From: Mycobacterium sp. 1274761.0
GTDB lineage: Bacteria > Actinomycetota > Actinomycetes > Mycobacteriales > Mycobacteriaceae
Assembly: GCF_001668615.1 (NCBI RefSeq)
Contig: NZ_LZMC01000038.1
Span: forward strand, 164,727 to 228,726
Length of the DNA stretch: 64,000 bases
Direction of reading: 5' to 3'
The translations under genes were made by a program, and so were the position numbers. Positions 26,112 through 33,461 of the stretch are shown one piece after another. A model generated the notes under the pieces. That model saw nothing but the letters and a program-made list of their open reading frames with translations. It was not told the DNA's origin and did no database searches. Position 1 is the first letter of the stretch, and each line of letters begins with the position of its first letter.

Positions 26112-26135
26112 CAGTGGTGGAGGTAGCCACCACTG
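26112..26135 (+). promoter_or_regulatory. Hairpin in leader of hypothetical gene
   Basis: CAGTGGTGG-AGGTAG-CCACCACTG is a perfect 9-bp stem with a 6-base loop, ending 38 bases before the ATG at 26174. A direct repeat GGTAAC-TTC-GGTAAC precedes it. The 244-base gap from 25930 otherwise shows only a mixed AT-rich promoter-like sequence. Confidence 0.45.
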
Positions 26136-26173
26136 GCCACAAAACCGAAGAAAGAGATGAATGGACCACATTG

Positions 26174-26641
26174 ATGAACACTGTCCTCTACTTCCATCCC
26201 AACGGCACCGCCTATGAAACCCGCGCCTACAGCAAGGCCGACGTCGCACAACTGGTCAGCGACCGCGGGCTGCAATGCCTGACCAGCGCTGACCGGCAGT
26301 TCGACTTCTGGTTCAGCCCCTCGACCCAGCCTTGCCAGCGCGGGATCAACCGCACCGCGACCGAACTGCTGTTGGCCACCACGAACCTCACCGCGAAGAC
26401 GGTGCCGCTGCTGCGCGGTTGCGTCGTCGTCGCGACCCATGACAGCGACGGCGACCTCGACGGGCTGAGCTGGACCCAGTTGGATCTGCTCGTCCGCAGG
26501 AGCGGCTCGCTGACCAAACGCGACGACCGCGTGCTCAACCGCCGCATCGCTCGCGAGGGCCGCCGTCAACAGCGCCGCGCGCAAGCCGCCAAGCCCGTCG
26601 GGGTCCGTGCGACGAGATCGCGCACACCCGTCGCTCACTGA
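26174..26641 (+). CDS. Conserved hypothetical protein
   Basis: 155 residues from the ATG at 26174 (MNTVLYFHPNGTAYETRAYSKADVAQLV). The first half looks like a compact alpha/beta domain, and the C-terminal 40 residues are strongly basic (RRIAREGRRQQRRAQAAK), suggesting nucleic-acid contact or disorder. Two cysteines (LQCLTS, QPCQRG). An upstream in-frame extension lacks a ribosome-binding site and runs through AT-rich, poorly coding sequence, so it was not used. Followed by a GC-rich hairpin. No family recognised. Confidence 0.6.
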   Translation: MNTVLYFHPNGTAYETRAYSKADVAQLVSDRGLQCLTSADRQFDFWFSPSTQPCQRGINRTATELLLATTNLTAKTVPLLRGCVVVATHDSDGDLDGLSWTQLDLLVRRSGSLTKRDDRVLNRRIAREGRRQQRRAQAAKPVGVRATRSRTPVAH

Positions 26642-26660
26642 GCCCGGGCGGTGCCCGGGC
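26642..26660 (+). terminator. GC-rich hairpin, likely transcript end
   Basis: GCCCGGGC-GGT-GCCCGGGC, a perfect 8-bp stem with 3-base loop, begins one base after the stop codon. There is no U-tract; mycobacterial terminators often lack one. Confidence 0.45.
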
Positions 26661-26677
26661 GTGGCTAGTGTGCAGCC

Positions 26678-27451
26678 ATGAGCCTGGTCACCTATGAGCT
26701 AGCCGATCACGTCGCCACCATCACCCTCAACCGTCCCGAGGCGCGCAATGCCATCAATGGCGCGCTCCGTCAGGACATCAACGCGGCGTGGGAACGCTTC
26801 CGGGACGACGAGGACGCCTGGGTAGGGATCCTGACCGCGAACGGGGACGTTTTCTGCGCCGGCGGGGACCTGAAGGACTCCGAGGGAACGGTGGGCACCT
26901 TCGGTGGCACCTTCTGGGAGAAGCCGACGATCAACTCGTTCGAGAGCGGCATGGAGCTGTTCAAGCCGACGATCGCCGCCGTGCAGGGACCGTGCATCGG
27001 CTATGGCCTGACCGGAGTCCTGTTCTGCGACTTCGTCATCGCCAGCACCGCCGCGACGTTCTCGTTCCCGGAGGTATCGCTCGGGATGCCCACCGTCGTC
27101 GGCGCGATCCGGTTGCCCGAACGTGTGCGGTGGGCCGACGCGATGGAGTTGCTGTTAACGGGCCAGCCCATGACGGCGCAGCGTGCCAAGGAGATCGGTC
27201 TGGTGTGGCGGTTGGTCGAGCCTGACGACTTGCAGTCGGAGGCGTCGACATGGGCGCGCACGCTCACCGCGGCGGCGCCGCTTGCCCAACGCGCCACCAA
27301 GGAGATCGCCTGGCGCACGGCCGACATGGGCTGGATCGAATCGGTCCGGTTCGGGGAGACCATGCGCAAGGTGGCCGCCGCTACCGAGGACGTGTCGGAA
27401 GGAATTCTGGCCTGGCGCGACAAGCGCTCGCCCAGGTGGCGCGGACGCTGA
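26678..27451 (+). CDS. Enoyl-CoA hydratase/isomerase (EchA-like)
   Basis: 257 residues of the crotonase fold. NRPEARNAINGALRQDI, the oxyanion-hole segments FCAGGDLKD and GPCIGYGLTG, and FSFPEVSLGMPTVVGA are visible. The Pro-Glu in the last segment places a Glu near the usual catalytic position, but the second Glu region (around the first GDLKDSEG) is diverged, so hydratase versus isomerase activity is open. Convergent with the methyltransferase gene. Confidence 0.88.
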   Translation: MSLVTYELADHVATITLNRPEARNAINGALRQDINAAWERFRDDEDAWVGILTANGDVFCAGGDLKDSEGTVGTFGGTFWEKPTINSFESGMELFKPTIAAVQGPCIGYGLTGVLFCDFVIASTAATFSFPEVSLGMPTVVGAIRLPERVRWADAMELLLTGQPMTAQRAKEIGLVWRLVEPDDLQSEASTWARTLTAAAPLAQRATKEIAWRTADMGWIESVRFGETMRKVAAATEDVSEGILAWRDKRSPRWRGR

Positions 27452-27466
27452 AGTCAATGCCATCGG

Positions 27467-28222
27467 TCAGGCTCGCCGCAACAGCAGCATCTCGCCGGTC
27501 AGTGCGCCAGCGGCTAGCAGATCACCGATCTGGTCGCTCTGGCGTTGCGCCAGCTGCCATGTCCGCGACGCGCCGTAACGCTCGGCGAGGGCGTCGGTGA
27601 CGGCGTCGACGCGCTCGTTCCACTCCGGCGGGATGGCGGGCAGATCTGCTGTGCTCCGCCAGGCGTCGATCCGGAGCCCAGCCCTGTCGATCAGCTCGCT
27701 TAAGCCATCTGGAGAGGGAAAATTGTTGCCCTCGGGCTGTTCTGGGCCGATCCGCTCGCGCGCGACGAACGCGAGCAGAGCAATTCTGCCCGGGGCACGC
27801 ACAGTTCGCCGTAACTCCGTGAGCAGCTCCAGCTGCCGGGGCGTGGTGCAAAGCACGCCCAACGACCAGCTGGCGTCGAACGAGTCATCACGGATGGGGA
27901 GTGCGGACGCGACAGCCTGCACCACCGGGAAGCCAAACAACCGGCGGGCCGCGCGGCAGGCCCCTGCCTCGGGTTCGACGAGTACCGGCGCCACGCCGAC
28001 TGCCTGCGCCGCATATGCCGCAGGGCCTCCGACTCCGGCACCGCAGTCGAGCAGCGAGTCCGACGCCGCTAAGTTCAACTGGTCGATGATCCAGTCGAGC
28101 GCAGCGGGGCTACCGCTGCCCCTGCAGCCCGCGGGGATGAAATAGTCGGGTCCGAGATCGACGGCCACTTCCGCTGTCCATTCCGCCACCGTGTCGAACT
28201 CGGCGTCCATCGGTTCGGTCAT
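27467..28222 (-). CDS. SAM-dependent class I methyltransferase
   Basis: 251 residues. Motif I SLLDCGAGVGGPAAYAA near residue 58 and ASWSLGVLCTTPRQLELL near residue 120 mark a class I methyltransferase of the ubiquinone/sterol type. Its ATG overlaps the stop of the upstream MTHFR-like gene (ATGA), so the two proteins are made together. That pairing links a one-carbon folate enzyme with a methyl transfer enzyme, but the acceptor is unknown. Confidence 0.82.
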   Translation of the reverse strand: MTEPMDAEFDTVAEWTAEVAVDLGPDYFIPAGCRGSGSPAALDWIIDQLNLAASDSLLDCGAGVGGPAAYAAQAVGVAPVLVEPEAGACRAARRLFGFPVVQAVASALPIRDDSFDASWSLGVLCTTPRQLELLTELRRTVRAPGRIALLAFVARERIGPEQPEGNNFPSPDGLSELIDRAGLRIDAWRSTADLPAIPPEWNERVDAVTDALAERYGASRTWQLAQRQSDQIGDLLAAGALTGEMLLLRRA

Positions 28223-29280
28223 GCGGCTACCTCGTCCTTGATGCGGTTCCCGACTTCGGCCTTGATCTCAGCGCCGATTCGGGTGCCGGAGCCGGAGGCC
28301 AGTCCTGAGAGATTCACACCGGCCACGCCGTCGATCGACAACAGCGTTCGCGCTTCCGCCACCGCGGCGGCGATTCCGGCTGCGACCGGGTCGGCGGCGT
28401 CGAGCACGTGCTCGACCACTGCCTTGTCGAGTTCCAACCCGGGCAACCCCTGCAGAACGGACGCCGAGACTATGTCGGTGAACACCGCGACCCCCGCGAT
28501 CACCGGTATCGACAATCCCAACGATCGCGCCCGCGACATGAAGTCGGCGATCATCTCCGGAGCGGGCACATGGTTGAGCACCGCCAAGCTGGCACCTGCA
28601 CGCTGCTTCTCGAAGAGTCGCTGTGGTCGCGCGAATACCGGTGGCGCGGTTGGCGTTTCGGGAGCTGCCGCCACCATGCCGAGCGATGCGGCGAGTGACA
28701 CCAGCCGCGGGCCGTCGAGGTCGAAGGTTTGGGTGACATCGGGGCGCACATCGTAGCCGCGCCCGTCGCCGGTGACGCACAGCACTGTCTGTACGCCGAG
28801 GCTGCGCAGCCCGCGCAACTCCTGCTCGAGAACGACGCGATTGCGGTCCCGGCAGGACAACGTGATCCACGGCGACACGCCCGCCTCGAGCAGCAGACCG
28901 CCCATGAGAGTGGGCGGGAAGTCGGGCCGGTTCTGGTGTTCGCCGACGAGCACAGCGTCAGCTGACGGTGCGAGGATGCTCGCGGTGGCCACCGCGTCGG
29001 CAGCGTCGAACGGAGTGCAGCTGAAGTCAGCGAGCACCAGCGGCGCCTGAGCCGCCCGGCCGTGCGCCTCGGGCCCCGACCACGGCACCACGTCGGGAAA
29101 CGCACAGGGCCCCGGACGCATCTCACACTGCCCGTCGGGACGGACGCCACCGCAGGGCCCGTGGCGCATCCGCTTGGGACATCCGCGGTCCGTTGACAAT
29201 CGCACGCCTCTCTCGTCTCGGTGTTCGCAGGCATGTACCCGCGACGCGGGCGACCCACGCACGATTGCGCGGACGGACAT
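28219..29280 (-). CDS. Methylenetetrahydrofolate reductase-like protein with Cys-rich MetV-type N-terminus
   Basis: 353 residues. A cysteine-rich segment near residue 34 (CPKRMRHGPCGGV, then QCEMRPGPC) matches the MTHFR C-terminal/MetV zinc or Fe-S domain (PF12225). It is followed by an (alpha/beta)8 barrel like MTHFR with ADAVLVGEHQNRPDFPP, WITLSCRDRNR and VLCVTGDGRGYD. MTHFR reduces methylene-THF to methyl-THF. The ATG at 29280 is used here; a TTG at 29199 with GAGAGAGG seven bases upstream is a plausible alternative. Coupled to the methyltransferase downstream. Confidence 0.75.
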   Translation of the reverse strand: MSVRAIVRGSPASRVHACEHRDERGVRLSTDRGCPKRMRHGPCGGVRPDGQCEMRPGPCAFPDVVPWSGPEAHGRAAQAPLVLADFSCTPFDAADAVATASILAPSADAVLVGEHQNRPDFPPTLMGGLLLEAGVSPWITLSCRDRNRVVLEQELRGLRSLGVQTVLCVTGDGRGYDVRPDVTQTFDLDGPRLVSLAASLGMVAAAPETPTAPPVFARPQRLFEKQRAGASLAVLNHVPAPEMIADFMSRARSLGLSIPVIAGVAVFTDIVSASVLQGLPGLELDKAVVEHVLDAADPVAAGIAAAVAEARTLLSIDGVAGVNLSGLASGSGTRIGAEIKAEVGNRIKDEVAA

Positions 29281-29361
29281 GCGGGTACGTGACGGATGAC
29301 GCCGTTACGGATTACCGCAAAATTGTCATGGCGGTGCCCCGGACTCGAGAGGAAGACAACG

Positions 29362-29472
29362 ATGACATCGCAGGAACCCGCCAAGGAATCCGACGAAGTG
29401 CTGACCACTCCGGCCACTCCCGGAGCCGAGGCGCTGCCGACGACCGATGAGGAGGACGCGTCGCAGGAGTGA
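29362..29472 (+). CDS. 36-residue acidic small protein
   Basis: Frame MTSQEPAKESDEVLTTPATP... ends EEDASQE with a TGA at 29470. A strong ribosome-binding site GAGAGGAAG sits six to nine bases before the ATG. Composition is rich in Glu, Thr, Pro and Ala and is probably disordered. It is divergent from the MTHFR-like gene and convergent with tesB. A good start signal supports translation; function unknown. Confidence 0.55.
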   Translation: MTSQEPAKESDEVLTTPATPGAEALPTTDEEDASQE

Positions 29473-29491
29473 CCGTCGGCTCACCCGCGAA

Positions 29492-30349
29492 TCAAGTGGC
29501 ACCGCGGCCGAAGTAGAGCTCCTGGGTGGCGATGCAGACCAGCTGCCCGGCGCGGTTGTACAGCGTCGAGGTGGTCAACCCGCGGCCGGCAATGCCGCTC
29601 GGCGAGAACTGGTCGGAGAGCACCCAATCCGACAGATCCACTGGCCGGTGAAACCACAGCGCATGGTCGATCAGCGCATTGAAGGTGCTGACCGGTGTCG
29701 CGCGCCGCATCCCGAGCGCAGCCTCGACCATGCTCGTGCCCGTGAGATAGGCAAGCAAGCAGCTGTGCAGCACTTCGTCGCCGGTAACGGGCTCGGCGGG
29801 CCGCCACCACATGCGCAGGCGCGGAGAGGGCTCCGGCAGGTCCAGTGCCAGCCGCGGCGGCGCGTCGACGTAACGCCGCTCGAACGGTTGCGGACGCACC
29901 CAGTGGCCGTCCAATTCGTCTGCGTAACAAGCTAATTGCTCCTGCACGGGCTGCAGCGAGTCCGGATCGGGAACGTCGGGCTCGGGCATCTGGTAATCGA
30001 GCGACTCAACCCGCTCGCTCAACGACACCAGTGCCTCGAGAAGGATCTGGCCGTCCTGGCGGGCCGTCACCTGACGGGTGGACAACGTGCCGCCGTCGCG
30101 CGCCGGGTCGACGTGCAGGTCGACAGGAAACCGGGCGTCACCGGCCCGCACGTAGTAGACGTGCACGCTGTGTGGCGACCGGCCCGGCGCGGTCCGGCTG
30201 GCCGCCATGAGCGCCTGCCCGGCGATGTGGCCGCCGACGATGTGGTGCGCGGGATTGTCGAGCTGGGTGGCGACGAAGTGGTGGTCGTCGCGGCGATCCA
30301 CGTCCAGGGTGGCGATGATGTCAGTTAGCGACGGCGAGCGGTAAGTCAC
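29492..30349 (-). CDS. tesB: Acyl-CoA thioesterase II (TesB)
   Basis: 285 residues with the double hot-dog fold of TesB. GGHIAGQALMAASRTAPGRSPHSVHVYYVRAGD near residue 35 and the catalytic tail segment NALIDHALWFHRP are characteristic. TesB cleaves medium- and long-chain acyl-CoA. It is 36 bases downstream of the antiporter gene on the same strand and may be the last gene of the polyketide operon, where it could release the product, since the PKS has no thioesterase domain. It could also be a housekeeping enzyme with its own promoter. Confidence 0.88.
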   Translation of the reverse strand: MTYRSPSLTDIIATLDVDRRDDHHFVATQLDNPAHHIVGGHIAGQALMAASRTAPGRSPHSVHVYYVRAGDARFPVDLHVDPARDGGTLSTRQVTARQDGQILLEALVSLSERVESLDYQMPEPDVPDPDSLQPVQEQLACYADELDGHWVRPQPFERRYVDAPPRLALDLPEPSPRLRMWWRPAEPVTGDEVLHSCLLAYLTGTSMVEAALGMRRATPVSTFNALIDHALWFHRPVDLSDWVLSDQFSPSGIAGRGLTTSTLYNRAGQLVCIATQELYFGRGAT

Positions 30350-30385
30350 CGTGGCATCATGCCCGCGGTCGGCCGAGCGGAAAAA

Positions 30386-31747
30386 TCACGCGCCGAGCGC
30401 GGACGGCGCCTGCGGCGCGCGGTCGTGCGGTTCTTCGCCGGCCGGCCCGAACTTCGAGCCCGTCTTCTCGAGACGACGTTCGAACAGCCGCTGCAGCGGC
30501 GTGGCGACGAAGGTGGTGACGATCGTCATCAGCGCCAAGATCGTGTAAAGCCGGGCGGAGATGAGGCCCTGCTCGAACCCGATGTTCAGCAGAATCAGCT
30601 CCATCAAACCGCGGGCATTGGCCAGGGCGCCCATCGAGCTGGCCTCATACCAGCTCATTCCCTGCCAGCGCGCCGCCAGCCCGACCGCGCCGAACTTGGC
30701 GGCGAACGACACGACGAGCACTAGCCCCGCCATGAACAGGGTGGCACCGTCGAAGATCAAATCGAGCCGCGTATTCAACCCCGAATAGATGAAGAACGCG
30801 GGCAGCAGTAGATAAGCGACCAGCGGTTCGAACCGCTGTCGGATCGCGTCGAGCAAGGCGCCGCGCGGCATGACGGCTCCGGCCACGAAAGCGCCGAACA
30901 CTGAATAGATTCCGACCGCGTCGGTGAACCAGCTGGCGGTCAACACCACGAGGAGCACGACGCTGGTGTGCGCGATCGGCAGACCGCCGGTGCGTTCAAC
31001 CTCGGCACGCGGCGGCGTCCACGTCTCGAGCCTGCGAAGCAGGGGCCGCCCCGCGTACACCATGAACAGCAGGTAGGCCAGCCCGCCCCCGACGGCAAGG
31101 AACGCGCCGAACAGGGTGCCCTTCGCCGTGGCCACAACCGTCGCCAGCAGAACCCACGAGCACGCATCGTCGACCGCGGCGCAGGACAGCGACATCGTCC
31201 CCAGGCGCGTGTCGAGCAGCCCGGACTCGTAGATGATCCAGGCCAGCATGGGGAACGCGGTGATGGCGACGGCCGCGGCGACGAACAACCCGCCCTGCCA
31301 CGGTACGACCTCACCGGTGAAGTAGCCGCCGAGGCTGACCATCCACCACCCCACGACGCCGCCGAGCACCAGCGGGACACCGACGCCGGCGGCCGACGTG
31401 ACCCCGGCCTGCCTGGTGTGGGCGCTGAGGATGTCGAGCTTGAACGAGGCGCCGACCAGGAACATGTAGAGCACGAGTCCCAGTTGGCCGACGACATAGA
31501 TCGCCGTGAGGTTCGGATGCGTGATGGTTTCGGCACCGATGGTCAGCTTCGTCGGAAACAGCCACCGCTGTCCGGCGGGCCACAATAAGCCGAGACCCGA
31601 AGGGCCGAGGAGGAATCCGGCCACCATCATCGCGATCACCTGTACCTGGGCCAGCCGCCGGAACAGCGGCCACAGCAGCCGGTAGGTCACCAGGATGACC
31701 GCGATCTGCAGGAAGAAGTGGTAGGTGATCGCGAGCAACGAGGGCAT
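30386..31747 (-). CDS. Cation/proton antiporter, CPA2 (Na+/H+ exchanger) family
   Basis: 453 residues from the ATG at 31747 (MPSLLAITYHFFLQIAVILV), about 12 membrane helices. The segments AVAITAFPMLAWIIYESGLL and SLSCAAVDDACSWVLLATV contain the paired acidic residues of the ion-binding site of the family. The C-terminal 35 residues are hydrophilic (GSKFGPAGEEPHDRAPQ). It is eight bases downstream of the ABC permease, within the halogenase-PKS operon. It may protect the cell from the product or support export, as related antiporters do in some antibiotic clusters; this is inference. Confidence 0.85.
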   Translation of the reverse strand: MPSLLAITYHFFLQIAVILVTYRLLWPLFRRLAQVQVIAMMVAGFLLGPSGLGLLWPAGQRWLFPTKLTIGAETITHPNLTAIYVVGQLGLVLYMFLVGASFKLDILSAHTRQAGVTSAAGVGVPLVLGGVVGWWMVSLGGYFTGEVVPWQGGLFVAAAVAITAFPMLAWIIYESGLLDTRLGTMSLSCAAVDDACSWVLLATVVATAKGTLFGAFLAVGGGLAYLLFMVYAGRPLLRRLETWTPPRAEVERTGGLPIAHTSVVLLVVLTASWFTDAVGIYSVFGAFVAGAVMPRGALLDAIRQRFEPLVAYLLLPAFFIYSGLNTRLDLIFDGATLFMAGLVLVVSFAAKFGAVGLAARWQGMSWYEASSMGALANARGLMELILLNIGFEQGLISARLYTILALMTIVTTFVATPLQRLFERRLEKTGSKFGPAGEEPHDRAPQAPSALGA

Positions 31748-31755
31748 CGGAACTC

Positions 31756-32613
31756 CTAGCCTCGATCCGACCAACGGAATACCGACAGACAACCGATCAG
31801 ACCCGCGACGCTCCACGCGGCAAGTACCAAAAAGATCCGCCCGTGTTCCCAGCTGCCTGCCGGTTCGAAGACCTCCATCTGAGGGGGCAACAGCACCGAC
31901 CGGAAGCCTTGGGCGATCCACTTGACCGGGAAGATCGACCCGAGCACCAGCATCCACGTCGGCAGGATCATCAGCGGAACGTATGTGCCGGAAAGGAATT
32001 GCAAACCGACCGCCGGGCCGTTGGTGACGACGGCGGCAGAAACCGCGTTGCTGGCGATGTTGCTGATCAATATGCCCAACAGCGAGCAGCTCGTGATACC
32101 CAGGATGAACACCCAGGTCAGCGTCAGCCATCCGGAGAGGCCGTCGGGCAGCCGCAGGCCGAAGACGAGAACGCCGACGGCCAGCAAGATCACGGCCTCG
32201 GCGACGCTGACGATCGCGACGAGCATGACCTTTCCGATGAAGTACGACGTCGCCGTGGCTGGTGTGCCCCGAAGCCGTCGCAGGGCGCCGGTATCGCGGT
32301 CGGCGGCGATGCTGATGCCCAGGTTGATGAACGACGTCGACAGGATTCCGTAGGCCAGCATGCTCGCCGCGATCACCGCGCCGGTGCTGATGTCGCTGTT
32401 GGGCAGTTTCGCCGTGAAGATCGAACCCAGCAGCAGACAGATCACCGCAGGCATCGAGAACGTGAGGGCCACCTGTTCGGGCCGGCGGTAGAACATCTTC
32501 AATTCCGGTAGCACGCGCGACAATCCGATACGCGCGGCCGACGGCAGCGGCGCTTTCGATTCGGTCCTGCCGTGCCGCCGCGGCGATGTCGCGACCCGAT
32601 GCTCGACGACCAT
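31756..32613 (-). CDS. ABC-2 type transporter permease (DrrB-like)
   Basis: 285 residues from the ATG at 32613 (MVVEHRVATSPRRHG), with a basic cytoplasmic N-terminus and six predicted membrane helices. LRRLRGTPATATSYFIGKVMLVAIV and LPTWMLVLGSIFPVKWIAQGFRSV are typical of the daunorubicin/nodulation-type ABC-2 permeases. The start overlaps the stop of the ATPase gene (ATGA). With the ATPase it should form a dimeric exporter of a hydrophobic product of the adjacent PKS. Confidence 0.9.
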   Translation of the reverse strand: MVVEHRVATSPRRHGRTESKAPLPSAARIGLSRVLPELKMFYRRPEQVALTFSMPAVICLLLGSIFTAKLPNSDISTGAVIAASMLAYGILSTSFINLGISIAADRDTGALRRLRGTPATATSYFIGKVMLVAIVSVAEAVILLAVGVLVFGLRLPDGLSGWLTLTWVFILGITSCSLLGILISNIASNAVSAAVVTNGPAVGLQFLSGTYVPLMILPTWMLVLGSIFPVKWIAQGFRSVLLPPQMEVFEPAGSWEHGRIFLVLAAWSVAGLIGCLSVFRWSDRG

Positions 32614-33461
32614 CACGCTGCGCCGATCAAGTGTAGGTAAGCGTCCTCCAGCGACGGCCGAAAGACGGTGAGTCCCGCCAATTCTCTGCCATCCCCGCTG
32701 CGCTTGTTGATCAGCGCGGTCGGGTAGTGGGTGATCTCCTCGTGCACCTCGCCGTCCTCCACCCATCGAACTGTCGCCGCGGAGTTCACGTGTTCGGTCA
32801 GCCTCGTCGGCGAGTCGACAGCCACCACCTTGCCGTCGGCGATGACCGCGACGCGGTCGGCCAGAGCGGCCGCCTCCTCCAGATAGTGGGTGGTCAGCAG
32901 GATCGTCGTGCCGTCGGCCGCCAGAAGCCTGATGAGCTCCCAGAAGTGCCGCCGCGCTTCGGGATCGAACCCGGTCGTCGGCTCGTCCAGGAACAGCAGT
33001 TCCGGCTTGCCGACAATGCCAAGCGCGACGTCGAGCCGGCGGCGCTGGCCTCCGGACAGCGTCCTCACCCTCGACCCGGAGAGGGCCCCGAGGCCGACGA
33101 GGTCCAGCACCTCCCCCGGGGTTCGAGGTGTGCGATAACAGCTCGAGAACATCTGCACTGTCTCATGCACCGTCAGCATCCCGGCGTCACTGACCTCCTG
33201 CAACACGATGCCGATTCGGTCGCGCCATTCTCGGCCCGCCGAGCCCGGGTCCTGCCCCAGCACGCTGACCCGCCCGCGATCGCGTTTCCGGTGACCTTCA
33301 AGGATCTCGATGATGGTGGACTTCCCGGCCCCGTTCGGGCCGAGGATCGCGAAGATCTCGCCGTAGGCGACGTCCAGATCGAGATCGTGCACCGCAGGCG
33401 TCTGACCGTACGCCTTGGCCAAGCCCTGGACGTGAACAGCCGGGGTAGAGGCAGACGTCAT
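32613..33461 (-). CDS. ABC transporter ATP-binding protein (DrrA-like)
   Basis: 282 residues. Walker A GPNGAGKST near residue 43, ABC signature LSGGQRRRLDVALGI near residue 135 and Walker B LLFLDEPTTGFDPEARR are intact. The family drives export of polyketide antibiotics and, in mycobacteria, of phthiocerol lipids. The ATG lies in the last bases of the PKS gene, giving coupled translation of the synthase and its exporter. Confidence 0.93.
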   Translation of the reverse strand: MTSASTPAVHVQGLAKAYGQTPAVHDLDLDVAYGEIFAILGPNGAGKSTIIEILEGHRKRDRGRVSVLGQDPGSAGREWRDRIGIVLQEVSDAGMLTVHETVQMFSSCYRTPRTPGEVLDLVGLGALSGSRVRTLSGGQRRRLDVALGIVGKPELLFLDEPTTGFDPEARRHFWELIRLLAADGTTILLTTHYLEEAAALADRVAVIADGKVVAVDSPTRLTEHVNSAATVRWVEDGEVHEEITHYPTALINKRSGDGRELAGLTVFRPSLEDAYLHLIGAA

